64,000 nucleotides of DNA, taken from NCBI RefSeq assembly GCF_003201595.1, contig NZ_QJJS01000019.1, forward strand, positions 28,270 through 92,269, read 5' to 3'. The notes under the pieces are model-generated. The model was not told where the DNA came from. It ran no database searches and saw nothing but the letters and a program-made list of their open reading frames with translations. The translations under genes and the position numbers were made by a program. Shown one piece after another: positions 1 through 13,592 of the stretch (within the stretch, counting starts at the first letter, position 1; every line of letters begins with the position of its first letter). This stretch comes from Sphaerotilus hippei (lineage in GTDB: Bacteria > Pseudomonadota > Gammaproteobacteria > Burkholderiales > Burkholderiaceae_C).

Positions 1-52
1 ACAGGCGGGTGACGTTCAACGGCTTGATCGGGACGGCGGTCGATGCGGGCAT
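1..52 (-). CDS. 5' end of a divergent gene, possibly a GntR-family lactate regulator (partial)
   Basis: Only the first 17 codons lie in the window; the frame reads MPASTAVPIKPLNVTRL and runs off the left edge. The protein cannot be identified from this alone. The position is what one expects for an LldR/PdhR-type regulator: it is divergent to the lactate genes, a good -10 box (TATCAT at 106-101, minus strand) lies about 50 bp upstream, and a GntR-type operator overlaps the predicted transcription start. A short stretch ending in RL before the winged helix is common in GntR proteins, but that is weak support. No clear ribosome binding site is visible. The functional idea is inference from context. 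Confidence 0.4.
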   Translation of the reverse strand, partial: MPASTAVPIKPLNVTRL

Positions 53-87
53 GGCAGGCAATCGGCTGCAGTCGCAGCCAAATCTGA

Positions 88-102
88 ATTGGTCTTACCA
101 AT
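88..102. promoter_or_regulatory. GntR/LldR-type operator O1
   Basis: The site reads ATTGGTCTTACCAAT, an almost perfect palindrome of the TTGGT-N3-ACCAA class known for PdhR and LldR. It abuts and overlaps a minus-strand -10 box (TATCAT, 106-101), so bound protein would cover the start of the divergent transcript. This suggests autoregulation of the divergent gene. Confidence 0.75.
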
Positions 103-140
103 GATAGCGCCTGTCCGGAAAATTCAGTTCAACGCCATTT

Positions 141-155
141 ATTGGTCAGACCAAT
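141..155. promoter_or_regulatory. GntR/LldR-type operator O2
   Basis: The site reads ATTGGTCAGACCAAT, a palindrome of the same class as O1. Its left flank (CGCCATTT) is identical to that of O3, so the two extended sites look like a duplicated block. The centre is 53 bp from O1, close to five helical turns, and it lies upstream of the predicted lactate promoter. Confidence 0.75.
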
Positions 156-199
156 TTACTAAATTGACTGAACCAAGGGTTAACACCGATCTTTTTTCG

Positions 200-228
200 T
201 TGACCGGTCGGATGGGTCGCTCTAAATT
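200..228 (+). promoter_or_regulatory. Predicted sigma-70 promoter for the lactate genes
   Basis: A TTGACC -35 box at 200-205 is followed by a 17-bp spacer and a TAAATT -10 box at 223-228. The predicted start near 235 leaves operator O3 just downstream, where a repressor would block early elongation, while O2 lies about 80 bp upstream. The spacing makes this the best promoter in the leader. Confidence 0.5.
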
Positions 229-248
229 TCCGCCCCATCGCGCCATTT

Positions 249-263
249 ATTGGCCTGACCAAT
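249..263. promoter_or_regulatory. GntR/LldR-type operator O3
   Basis: The site reads ATTGGCCTGACCAAT, one base off the strict palindrome. It lies 21 bp before the dehydrogenase start codon and 108 bp, centre to centre, from O2. The three copies permit repression by looping, as described for LldR in E. coli. Confidence 0.75.
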
Positions 264-284
264 TAACCAAGACTGCGGCCGCCC

Positions 285-3128
<2,844 letters not shown>

Positions 3129-3173
3129 ACGCCGCCCTTCGAACTTCCCCCGCCTACCCGGAAAGATCCACCC

Positions 3174-4868
3174 ATGCCCACCTGGCTTCAAACCTACGAC
3201 CCGCTCGGCAACCTGACACTGTCAGCGCTGGTCGCGGTCATCCCCGTCGTCTTCTTCTTCATCGCGCTGGCGGTGCTGCGCATGAAGGGCCACATCGCCG
3301 GCACGATCACCGTGGCGCTGGCGCTGGGCATCGCCATCCTGTTCTACGGCATGCCGGTGGACATGGCGCTGGCCTCGGCCGGCTACGGCTTCGTCTACGG
3401 CCTGTGGCCGATCGCGTGGATCATCGTGTGCTCGGTGTTCCTCTACAAGGTCACGGTCAAGACCGGCCAGTTCGACATCATCCGCGCGTCGATCCTGTCG
3501 ATCACCGATGACCAGCGCCTGCAGATGCTGCTGGTGGGCTTCGCCTTCGGCGCCTTCCTGGAAGGCGCGGCGGGCTTCGGCGCGCCGGTGGCCATCACCG
3601 CCGCGCTGCTGGTGGGCCTGGGTTTCAACCCGCTGTACGCGGCCGGCCTGTGCCTGATCGCCAACACCGCCCCGGTGGCCTTCGGCGCCATGGGCATCCC
3701 CATCCTGGTGGCGGGCAAGGTCACCGGCATCGACCCCTTCCTGATCGGCAAGATGGCCGGCCACCAGCTGCCGCTGCTGTCGCTGTTCGTGCCCTTCTGG
3801 CTGGTGTTCATGATGAACGGCCTCAAGGGCGTGAAGGACACCTGGCCGGCCGTGCTGGTCGCCGGTGGCAGCTTCGCCGTGACCCAGTTCTTCACCGCCA
3901 GCTACCTCGGCCCCGAACTGCCCGACATCACCTCGGCGCTGGTCAGCCTGGTCTGCCTGACGCTGTTCCTGAAGGTCTGGCACCCGAAGGAGACCTTCCG
4001 CTTCGCCGCCGCCGGTGGCGTGGGCGCCTCGGCCGTGGCCGGTGCCGGCCTGAACGTGGCCGGCGGCAGCAAGCGCAAGCCCTCGGGCTACAGCGCCGGC
4101 CAGATCTTCAAGGCCTGGTCGCCGTTCGTGATCCTGACCGTGCTGGTCACGATCTGGAGCCTCAAGCCCTTCAAGATGCTGTTCGACAAGGGCGGCGCGA
4201 TGGCCGGCTGGGTCTTCAAGGTGGAAGTGCCGCACCTGCACAACCTGGTGATCAAGACCACCCCCATCGTCAGCGCCGACAAGGCCTACGAGGCGATCTA
4301 CAAGCTCGACCTGATCTCCGCCACCGGCACGGCCATCCTGCTGGCCGCCGTGCTGTCGATGATCGTGCTGCGCATGAAGCCGCTGGACGGCCTGCGCACC
4401 TTCGGTGAAGTGGTGATGGAACTCAAGCGCCCGATCTACTCGATCGGCATGGTGCTGGCCTTCGCCTTCGTCGCCAACTACTCGGGCCTGTCGTCGACGC
4501 TGGCGCTGGTGCTGGCCGGCACGGGTGCGGCGTTCCCGTTCTTCTCGCCCTTCCTGGGCTGGCTGGGCGTGTTCCTGACCGGCTCGGACACCTCGGCCAA
4601 CGCGCTGTTCGGCTCGCTGCAGGCGACCACCGCGCACCAGATCGGCGTCAGCGACACCCTGCTGGTGGCGGCCAACACCACCGGCGGCGTGACCGGCAAG
4701 ATGATCTCGCCGCAATCGATCGCCGTGGCCTGCGCCGCGGTGGGCCTGGTGGGCAAGGAGTCGGACCTGTTCCGCTTCACGCTCAAGCACAGCCTGTTCT
4801 TCGCCACCATCGTGGGCGTGATCACCTACCTGCAGGCCTACTACCTGACAGGCATGATCCCGCACTGA
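3174..4868 (+). CDS. lldP: Lactate permease (LctP family)
   Basis: The 564-residue protein is a polytopic inner-membrane transporter of the L-lactate permease family, which carries out proton-coupled uptake of lactate and often glycolate. The family motif [11 protein letters not shown] is visible near residue 130, and many hydrophobic helices cover the whole length. A GGAAAG ribosome binding site precedes the ATG. The gene follows the D-lactate dehydrogenase by 45 bp and probably shares its promoter and its GntR-type operators. The family usually transports both lactate isomers, so pairing with a D-specific enzyme is not contradictory. Length is normal for the family. Confidence 0.92.
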   Translation: MPTWLQTYDPLGNLTLSALVAVIPVVFFFIALAVLRMKGHIAGTITVALALGIAILFYGMPVDMALASAGYGFVYGLWPIAWIIVCSVFLYKVTVKTGQFDIIRASILSITDDQRLQMLLVGFAFGAFLEGAAGFGAPVAITAALLVGLGFNPLYAAGLCLIANTAPVAFGAMGIPILVAGKVTGIDPFLIGKMAGHQLPLLSLFVPFWLVFMMNGLKGVKDTWPAVLVAGGSFAVTQFFTASYLGPELPDITSALVSLVCLTLFLKVWHPKETFRFAAAGGVGASAVAGAGLNVAGGSKRKPSGYSAGQIFKAWSPFVILTVLVTIWSLKPFKMLFDKGGAMAGWVFKVEVPHLHNLVIKTTPIVSADKAYEAIYKLDLISATGTAILLAAVLSMIVLRMKPLDGLRTFGEVVMELKRPIYSIGMVLAFAFVANYSGLSSTLALVLAGTGAAFPFFSPFLGWLGVFLTGSDTSANALFGSLQATTAHQIGVSDTLLVAANTTGGVTGKMISPQSIAVACAAVGLVGKESDLFRFTLKHSLFFATIVGVITYLQAYYLTGMIPH

Positions 4869-4880
4869 ACGGTGCTCCCG

Positions 4881-4911
4881 GGCTCCGCCGGCCCCTGTGC
4901 CCGGCGGAGCC
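4881..4911 (+). terminator. GC-rich hairpin after the lactate operon
   Basis: An 11-bp perfect stem (GGCTCCGCCGG with CCGGCGGAGCC) and 9-base loop begins 12 bp after the permease stop. There is no T tract, so it may be a 3' stabiliser or a Rho-assisted end rather than a classical terminator. Confidence 0.5.
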
Positions 4912-5028
4912 TGCAGCGGCCAGAATGCCAAATAACGGGTTTTCGACAATCACTTGACCGATTCCCGGTGACCCGATCTGCGTAGGATCGGCCGATTCTT
5001 TCCATCAGAGTCGGCAGAGGTGTACCGG

Positions 5029-7680
5029 ATGAGCGCCAAGCGCATCGTGACCAGTTTCCTGGCGTTCGGCACGGCCTGGATCCTGGCCTCGGACCGGGCG
5101 ATCGACCTGATCACCCGGGACGCGGCGATCGTCTCGTCGATCCAGTCGGCCAAGGGCCTGGTCTTCGTGGGCCTGAGCGCCCTGCTCATCTACGTGCTGG
5201 TGCGCCATGCGGAGCGCTCCCAGGCGGCCCTCAAGGCCGAGACCGTGCGCCAGCGCGACCGGCTCGCCCACATCCTGGACGTCTCCCCGGCCGTCATCTA
5301 CACGCTGAGCAGGCGCCAGGATGGCCAGCCCGGCTGGGACGTCGACTTCATCAGCCAGAACGTCGAGCAGGTCACCGGCCATGGACCGGCCCGCTGGTCC
5401 TCCCGGGCCGATTTCTGGCGTGAGCACATCCACCCCGACGACCGGACCCCGGCCGAGCTCGCGCAGCAGCGGCTGATGCAGCAGGGCACGGTGCAGCACG
5501 AGTACCGCTTCCGGCACGCCGACGGCCGCTGGCGCTGGATCAACGACACCGTCACCCTGCTGCGCGACGCGGCCGGCCAGCCGGTCACGCTGACCGGCGC
5601 CTGGCTGGACGTGACCGACCGCAAGCAGGCCGAGCTGGCCACGCAGGCCTCCGAACACCGCTACCACGAGCTGTTCGACCTCAACCCGCTGCCGATGTGG
5701 GTGCACGACCTCGAGACCCGGCGCTTCGTCGCGGTGAACGCGGCCACGACCGCGCGGTATGGCTACAGCCACGCCGAGTTCAGCACGATGACGCTGGAGG
5801 ACATCCAGCCCGAGGCGCCGGGCACGGCGCTGCCGCCCGGAGAGTCGATGCACCGGCGCCGGGACGGCACGAGCTTCCGGGCCGAGCTGAGCACCCGCAC
5901 GCTGGACCGCGAGGGCCGTGCGGTGCAGCTGGTGCTGGTGCACGACCTCACCGACCGCCTCGACGCGCAGGAACATGCAAGGCTGATCGCCCAGGTGTTC
6001 GAGTCCAGCCAGGAAGGCATCTTCATCACCGATGCCCAGACCCGCTTCCTGTCGGTCAACGGCTCCTTCACCCGCATCACCGGCTACAGCGACGCCGAGG
6101 TGCAGGGCCACACGCCGGCCCTGCTGAAGTCGGGCCGCCAGGACCGGCTGTTCTACGCCGAGATGTGGGCCCGCATCAAGGCCGAGGGCCGCTGGGAAGG
6201 CGAGATCTGGAACCGCCGCAAGAACGGCGAGATCTTCCCCGAGTGGCTCACGATCAGCGCCATCCAGGACTCGCACGGCACACTGCAGCAGTACCTCGGC
6301 ATCTTCACCGAGACCTCCAACCGCAAGGCGGCGGAGGAGCGCATCCTGCGCCTGTCGAACTACGACACGCTGACCGACCTGCCCAACCGCACCCTGCTGG
6401 CCGAGCGGGCCCGCGTGGTGCTGGCCGCCGCGCACCAGCAGGACCGCCCCGCCCTGCTGATGCACCTGAACGTGGACCATTTCGGGGGCGTCAACGAATC
6501 GCTCGGTCATGACGCCGGCGACCAGGTGCTGCGCGAACTGGCCCAGCGCCTGTCGCGCGCGCTCAAGCCGGAGGACATCCTCTGCCGCCTGGGCGGAGAC
6601 GACTTCATCCTGCTGCTGCCCGGCAGCGCGGTGCACGACGTGGCGCCGATCGGCCTGCGGCTGATGGAAGCCGTCGCCCGGCCGATGACCGTGGCCGGCC
6701 AGGCGCTGCGCCTGAGCGCCAGCATCGGCGTGGCCGAGTATCCGGGCAACGGCAAGGACCTCGCCCAGCTGACCCAGGCGGCCGAGCTGGCCGTGCACCT
6801 GGCCAAGCGCGAGGGGCGCAACACGATGCGGCTGTTCTCGCTGCGCATGCAGCAGCAGGTGCAGGAGACGCTGGCCATCGCCCGGGACCTGCGCTGGGCG
6901 GTGGAGCGCCGGCAGCTCGTGCTGCACTACCAGCCGCAGGTCGATGCCCTGACCCACCGCCTGGTCGGCGTCGAGGCGCTGGTGCGCTGGCAGCACCCTC
7001 AGTGGGGCCTGGTGTCGCCGGCACGTTTCATCCCGATCGCCGAGGACACCGGGCTGATCCAGGAGATCGGCACCTGGGTGCTGCACGAGGCGCTGCGCCA
7101 GAACGGCGCCTGGCAGGCCGCCGGCCTGCCCATCGTGCCGATGGCGGTCAACCTGTCGGTGGCGCAGTTCCGCCATCCGCTGCTGCACGGCACGCTGGCC
7201 GAGGCGCTGCGCCACAGCGGCCAGCCCGCCCACATGCTCGAGCTCGAGCTCACCGAGAGCGTGGCGATGGAAGATTCGGACTTCACCGTCACCACGATCG
7301 CCGGGCTCAAGCAGCTCGGCGTGTCGCTGTCGATCGACGATTTCGGCACCGGTTACTCCTCGCTGAGCTACCTGAAGCGCTTCAAGGTGGACAAGCTGAA
7401 GATCGACCAGTCCTTCGTGCGCGGCCTGAACCGCGACCCGCAGGACGAGGCCATCGTCGACACCGTCATCAGCCTGGCGCGCAGCCTCGGGCTGCGCACC
7501 ATCGCCGAGGGCGTGGAGACGAGCGACCAGCTGCAGTTCCTGCAGCAGCACGGCTGCGACGAGATCCAGGGTTACCTGTTCAGCCGTCCGGTGCCGGCCG
7601 ACGCTTTCCCCGAACTGCTGCGCTCGCTCAGCGGAATCGACCGCGTGACCACCATGGCGCCCCATCCGGTGTCATGCTGA
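5029..7680 (+). CDS. Membrane-anchored PAS-GGDEF-EAL c-di-GMP phosphodiesterase
   Basis: About 883 residues. Two hydrophobic segments near the N-terminus (about 6-20 and 41-57) anchor the protein; three PAS domains follow (about 75-205, 210-315 and 320-440), then GGDEF (about 445-600) and EAL (about 615-870). The GGDEF signature is GGDDF near residue 522, and the usual metal-binding segment reads NVDHFGGVN, so cyclase activity is doubtful. The EAL half keeps [20 protein letters not shown] and AEGVET, so it should hydrolyse c-di-GMP. ATG 5029 is preferred over GTG 5020 because the AGAGG ribosome binding site sits 8 bases before it. It is a single-gene unit between the lactate operon and fumC. 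Confidence 0.9.
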   Translation: MSAKRIVTSFLAFGTAWILASDRAIDLITRDAAIVSSIQSAKGLVFVGLSALLIYVLVRHAERSQAALKAETVRQRDRLAHILDVSPAVIYTLSRRQDGQPGWDVDFISQNVEQVTGHGPARWSSRADFWREHIHPDDRTPAELAQQRLMQQGTVQHEYRFRHADGRWRWINDTVTLLRDAAGQPVTLTGAWLDVTDRKQAELATQASEHRYHELFDLNPLPMWVHDLETRRFVAVNAATTARYGYSHAEFSTMTLEDIQPEAPGTALPPGESMHRRRDGTSFRAELSTRTLDREGRAVQLVLVHDLTDRLDAQEHARLIAQVFESSQEGIFITDAQTRFLSVNGSFTRITGYSDAEVQGHTPALLKSGRQDRLFYAEMWARIKAEGRWEGEIWNRRKNGEIFPEWLTISAIQDSHGTLQQYLGIFTETSNRKAAEERILRLSNYDTLTDLPNRTLLAERARVVLAAAHQQDRPALLMHLNVDHFGGVNESLGHDAGDQVLRELAQRLSRALKPEDILCRLGGDDFILLLPGSAVHDVAPIGLRLMEAVARPMTVAGQALRLSASIGVAEYPGNGKDLAQLTQAAELAVHLAKREGRNTMRLFSLRMQQQVQETLAIARDLRWAVERRQLVLHYQPQVDALTHRLVGVEALVRWQHPQWGLVSPARFIPIAEDTGLIQEIGTWVLHEALRQNGAWQAAGLPIVPMAVNLSVAQFRHPLLHGTLAEALRHSGQPAHMLELELTESVAMEDSDFTVTTIAGLKQLGVSLSIDDFGTGYSSLSYLKRFKVDKLKIDQSFVRGLNRDPQDEAIVDTVISLARSLGLRTIAEGVETSDQLQFLQQHGCDEIQGYLFSRPVPADAFPELLRSLSGIDRVTTMAPHPVSC

Positions 7681-7709
7681 CGGTCCAGCGGCAGATCAGG
7701 GAGAGCGAC

Positions 7710-9098
<1,389 letters not shown>

Positions 9099-9123
9099 CG
9101 CGACGCCGGCGGCCGATCCGTGA

Positions 9124-9339
9124 TCAGTAGTGCGGCGGCAGCTCGTCGCGCAGGTTGCGCTCCGAGCTGGTCGGGCCGTCGGGCACCTGCTGGCGCAGCT
9201 GGCTGACCTCGCGCAGCAGCCGGTCGATCTGCTGCTGCTGGCTCACGACGACCTGGTTGAGGTGATCCACCAGGTCCTCGGTGAAGCTGGCCTTGACCTC
9301 GAGGTCGGTCAGGCGGCGGTCGATGTCGCTCGGGCTCAC
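9124..9339 (-). CDS. slyX: SlyX family protein
   Basis: This 71-residue coiled-coil protein has the SlyX pattern: an acidic start (DIDRRLTDLEVKASF), a leucine/glutamine-rich coil (VVVSQQQQIDRLLREV) and the conserved C-terminal PPHY. The biochemical role of SlyX is unknown. The start is a GTG at 9339 whose first bases overlap the stop of the small upstream ORF (GTGA), suggesting translational coupling. It converges with fumC with 25 bp between stops. Confidence 0.85.
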   Translation of the reverse strand: MSPSDIDRRLTDLEVKASFTEDLVDHLNQVVVSQQQQIDRLLREVSQLRQQVPDGPTSSERNLRDELPPHY

Positions 9340-9470
9340 TTCTTCTTCGAGCGGTCCGGCACGATGGTCGTGATCGTGGGCATCACGGCGCCCGGAGAGA
9401 CCGGCTTGGACGGCGTCTGGTCCTTCTTGGGCTTCTTGGCTTCTTTGGTGCTGCGCTGACCCTTGGGCAT
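9336..9470 (-). CDS. Small lysine-rich protein upstream of slyX
   Basis: A 44-codon ORF with a strongly basic N-terminal half (MPKGQRSTKEAKKPKKDQ) and a basic SKKK end. A GAGGAG ribosome binding site lies 6 bases before ATG 9470; a second ATG two codons earlier touches that site and is a poorer start. Its stop overlaps the slyX GTG start, so the pair should be translated together. It has no membrane segment and no family I can name with certainty; the composition suggests a nucleic-acid-associated or disordered protein. Reality is supported by the ribosome binding site, the overlap and the lysine content, unusual for an arginine-biased high-GC shadow frame. Confidence 0.7.
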   Translation of the reverse strand: MPKGQRSTKEAKKPKKDQTPSKPVSPGAVMPTITTIVPDRSKKK

Positions 9471-9634
9471 GGACATCTCCTCGGCATGGTGGGTGTAGAG
9501 CCGCACAGGTTACCCGGTTCCGGCGACGGCACGCGCGGGGCGCCGTCAAGCTGCGTGCAAACCCGTGCCCGCCGACGGCGCCGGCCCTCGAGAATCGACC
9601 GACCGCCGGCCCCCGGCACCGCGAGGACCTCCGC

Positions 9635-10195
9635 ATGGATCGCAGACACTGGCTGATGGACATGGCCGCGCTGTGCGTGCTGGCGGGCCCGGGTCGGGCG
9701 GCGCGGGCGCAGACGCAGACGCAGACGGGTAGTGAGCTGCCCACGCTGGTCGTGCTCGACTTCGAGCTGGTCGACGACCAGGACAACCCGCTGACGAAGG
9801 CCGCCCAGGTGATCCGCCTGCAGCGGGCCACCGCGCAGCTGCAGCAGGAACTGGCGCAGCGCCAGCTCTACCGGGTGATCGATCCCGAGGCCTCGGCCGT
9901 GCGCCAGCGCCAGCTGCGCGAGCAGCAGGCCTACCTGTACCGCTGCGACGACTGCGCGGCACAGATCGGCCAGCTCACCGGCGCCGACCTGGTGATGTCG
10001 ACCTGGGTGCAGAAGGTCAGCGAGCTGATCCTGAACCTGAACGTGCAGGTCCACGACGGCCGCACCGGGCGGGTGCTGCTGAGCAAGTCGGTCGACCTGC
10101 GCGGCAACGAGGACGAGTCCTGGCGCCGGGCCGTGCGTTACCTGGTGCGCGACATGGCGCAGCGGCGCGAGCGCCAGCCGGGTTACGGCCGCTGA
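9635..10195 (+). CDS. Exported DUF3280/DUF2380-like protein
   Basis: A 186-residue protein with an N-terminal export signal (basic start, hydrophobic MAALCVLAGPG, cleavage likely after ARA near residue 24). The mature part begins with a QTQTQT stretch coded by a short tandem repeat, then LPTLVVLDFELVDD, resembling the DUF3280/DUF2380 family of periplasmic proteins of unknown function. A CDDC pair sits near residue 109 and could form a disulfide or bind metal. GCGAGG precedes the ATG by about 9 bases. The gene stands alone, divergent to slyX and convergent with the nuclease gene. The family call is from memory of the domain pattern. Confidence 0.7.
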   Translation: MDRRHWLMDMAALCVLAGPGRAARAQTQTQTGSELPTLVVLDFELVDDQDNPLTKAAQVIRLQRATAQLQQELAQRQLYRVIDPEASAVRQRQLREQQAYLYRCDDCAAQIGQLTGADLVMSTWVQKVSELILNLNVQVHDGRTGRVLLSKSVDLRGNEDESWRRAVRYLVRDMAQRRERQPGYGR

Positions 10196-10216
10196 GCCGC
10201 CACGAACCGGCCGGGC

Positions 10217-11185
10217 TCAGCGCCCCAGCGTCTCGTTGAGCAGCAGGGCCAGTCGCACGCCGGCCCGCTGCAGGCGCGCCTCGGCCAGCTCGCGGGCGGC
10301 CTGGTACTGCGCGGCCGTCAGGCGACTCGCCCCCGCCTCGCCCGGCGCCGGCAGCGTGGCATAGACCTCGCGGCGCGCCACCTCGTGGGACTCGAGCGCC
10401 CACGCGTCGGCCGAGCGCTGCGAGCGCCAGAGGCGCAGGTCGGCCGGCCGGATGCGCTGCACCAGGCGATCGGCGATCACCTGCGGATCGCGGCTGATCG
10501 AGCGCACCAGGTGGTGGTCCCACAGGCTGTGCAGCGAGATCGGCCGGGTGCTGCGCCCCACCAGCACCTGCCGGTCGTTGCCGCCGTGGTCCCCGTCGTC
10601 GATGGTGTGCAGCGGCTGGTGCACATCACCCACCAGGTGCAGCAGGAACTGCAGCGCACGGCGGCGCTCGTCGCGCGGGGCCTCGCGGGAGGCCAGCGTG
10701 GCGCGGAACTGCTCGATCTTGTCGACGATGCAGGCCCGGGCCGGGCCGGTCGACGCCCGGCTGCCCTCGGGCAGCGGCGGGCGGCCGAAACACGCGGCGG
10801 ACAGGTCGGGCGGCTGGCCTGCGGGCAGCAGGGGCAGGTTGACGAAGTGCCACTGGCGCGTGCCCAGGTAGTTCACCTTGCTGCCGTAGCGGTCGGCGTC
10901 GCGCCAGCGGTCGGCCCAGACCGACTCGCTGGCCAGGCCCCGGTCGGGCACCAGCGCGGTGTCGTCGCCCGACAGCAGCGCCTCGATGCGCTCGCGGGTG
11001 CGGCTGTGCAGGTAGTGCTGGGCGACCAGCGCGATGGCCCGGTGGCCACCTTCGCTCCAGGCCCGCGCCGGCGCCGGCACCAGGCCGGCCAGCGTGGCCA
11101 GCCCGCCCAGCAGCAGGGCCGTCAGCGCGCGGCGCGCACCCCCGCGACGCGGCGGCACGGGCACGGCGCGGGTGCCGCGGGGCAT
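10217..11185 (-). CDS. Secreted S1/P1-type zinc nuclease
   Basis: A 322-residue protein with a signal peptide ending in APARA at residue 42, so the mature protein starts with the tryptophan whose amino group is a zinc ligand in S1/P1 nucleases (WSEGGH). Other expected ligand motifs are visible: WADRWRD, QWHFVNLP, LLHLVGDVHQPLH and LHSLWDHHLV. Such enzymes degrade single-stranded DNA and RNA outside the cytoplasm, for phosphate or nucleotide scavenging. Length is slightly above the usual 270-300. It lies 9 bp downstream of ychF on the same strand and may be co-transcribed with it. Confidence 0.92.
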   Translation of the reverse strand: MPRGTRAVPVPPRRGGARRALTALLLGGLATLAGLVPAPARAWSEGGHRAIALVAQHYLHSRTRERIEALLSGDDTALVPDRGLASESVWADRWRDADRYGSKVNYLGTRQWHFVNLPLLPAGQPPDLSAACFGRPPLPEGSRASTGPARACIVDKIEQFRATLASREAPRDERRRALQFLLHLVGDVHQPLHTIDDGDHGGNDRQVLVGRSTRPISLHSLWDHHLVRSISRDPQVIADRLVQRIRPADLRLWRSQRSADAWALESHEVARREVYATLPAPGEAGASRLTAAQYQAARELAEARLQRAGVRLALLLNETLGR

Positions 11186-11194
11186 CGCTGGCGC

Positions 11195-12289
<1,095 letters not shown>

Positions 12290-12318
12290 GATGGGTGGTT
12301 CTCGGGAGGGGATGCGTG

Positions 12319-12344
12319 ATTGTAGGTGGCCCCCTCCCTACAAT
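12319..12344. promoter_or_regulatory. Overlapping divergent promoters, ychF and UbiH-type gene
   Basis: An 8-bp inverted repeat, ATTGTAGG and CCTACAAT with a 10-bp spacer, places a TACAAT -10 box on each strand (minus 12324-12319; plus 12339-12344). Each -35 region would fall on the other promoter's -10 box, so polymerase binding should be mutually exclusive. The plus-strand -10 ends only 8 bp before ATG 12353. Confidence 0.55.
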
Positions 12345-12352
12345 TCACCGCC

Positions 12353-13540
12353 ATGAGCTCAACAGCATCTTTCACGGCGGGTCCGGCACTGGACGTGTGC
12401 ATCCGGGGGGGCGGCGCCGTGGGCACCAGCCTGGCGCTGGCGCTGTCGCGCCAGGGGCTGCAGGTCGGCCTGGTGGCGCCGCCCGCGCCCCGCACCGGCA
12501 CGGGTGACCTGCGCGCCTACGCGCTCAATGCCGGCTCGGTCGCGCTGCTGCAGAGCCTGCGGGTGTGGGATGCGCTGCCCGACACCGCACGCACCCCGGT
12601 CGACGAGATGCGGGTGCATGGCGACGAGCGTGGCCAGCTGGGCTTCTCCGCCTGGCAGCAGCAGGTCGACCACCTGGCGTGGATCGTCGACGCCGCCGCC
12701 CTCGACCGGGTGCTGGGCGAGGCATTGCGTTACGCCCCGCATGTGCAGCGCCTCGACGAGGCGGCTCCGGCGGCGCTGCTGGCCGTCTGCGAAGGCCGGG
12801 CCTCGGCCACCCGCGAGGCGCTGGGCGCCGGCTACGAGGCCCGCCCCTACGGCCACACCGCGATCGCCGCCCGGCTGGTCTGCGACCTGCCGCACCGCGC
12901 CACCGCCTGGCAGTGGTTCCGCAGCCCGGACATCCTGGCGCTGCTCCCCTTCGACCAGCCCGAGCCGGGCCGCTCCTTCGGGCTGGTCTGGTCGCTGCCG
13001 CAGGCGCAGGCCGAGGCGCTGCTGGCCGACGACGACCGCAGCTTCGAGGCCCGCCTGAACCTGGCGGTGCAGGAAGGGCTGGCGCACCAGGGCCTGGACG
13101 CGGCCGAGACCCTCGGCACGCTGCAGCTGGCCTCGGCACGCGCCGGCTGGCCGCTGATGATCGCCAACGCGCAGCGCTGGTCCGGCGACGGCTGGGTGCT
13201 GGTGGGCGACGCCGCCCACGCGGTGCATCCGCTGTCGGGCCAGGGCCTGAACCTGGGGCTGGGTGACGTGAGCTGCCTGGTGCGGGTGATCGCCCAGGCG
13301 CGCCGCAGCACGCCGTGGCGCTCGCCCGGAGACGCCCGGGTGCTGCGCCGTTATGCACGCGAGCGCCGCCTGCCCACGCTGGCGATGGGCGGGCTGACCG
13401 ACGGCCTGCTGAACCTTTTCGCCACGCCCGCCGGCCCGCTGAAGGAGCTGCGCAACCACGGCATGGACCTGATCCACCGGCTCGGCCCGCTCAAGCGCTG
13501 GCTGGGCCATCAGGCCCTGGACTCGAGCCCGCCACGCTGA
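12353..13540 (+). CDS. UbiH/UbiF/Coq6-family FAD-dependent hydroxylase
   Basis: A 395-residue flavoprotein monooxygenase. It shows the N-terminal Rossmann motif (GGGAVGTSLALALSRQG near 19), the segment RAYALNAGS typical of the family, the mid-protein CEGRAS.TRE variant of the DG motif, and the second FAD motif GDAAHAVHPLSGQGLNLGLGD near 284. Members hydroxylate the ring of ubiquinone precursors at the membrane using O2 and a reduced flavin; which ring position this one acts on cannot be told from the sequence. No ribosome binding site precedes ATG 12353 and the -10 box is only 8 bases away, so the mRNA may be leaderless. The dsbC gene follows by 52 bp. Confidence 0.9.
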   Translation: MSSTASFTAGPALDVCIRGGGAVGTSLALALSRQGLQVGLVAPPAPRTGTGDLRAYALNAGSVALLQSLRVWDALPDTARTPVDEMRVHGDERGQLGFSAWQQQVDHLAWIVDAAALDRVLGEALRYAPHVQRLDEAAPAALLAVCEGRASATREALGAGYEARPYGHTAIAARLVCDLPHRATAWQWFRSPDILALLPFDQPEPGRSFGLVWSLPQAQAEALLADDDRSFEARLNLAVQEGLAHQGLDAAETLGTLQLASARAGWPLMIANAQRWSGDGWVLVGDAAHAVHPLSGQGLNLGLGDVSCLVRVIAQARRSTPWRSPGDARVLRRYARERRLPTLAMGGLTDGLLNLFATPAGPLKELRNHGMDLIHRLGPLKRWLGHQALDSSPPR

Positions 13541-13592
13541 ACCGGCCGCCGCCGCGCGGCCCGACACCACCCCGACCCCCAAGGATTCCCCG

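Noticed and set aside
5005..7665. An 886-codon minus-strand frame opposite the PAS-GGDEF-EAL gene
   Set aside because: It mirrors the real gene almost exactly and has no protein-like motifs.
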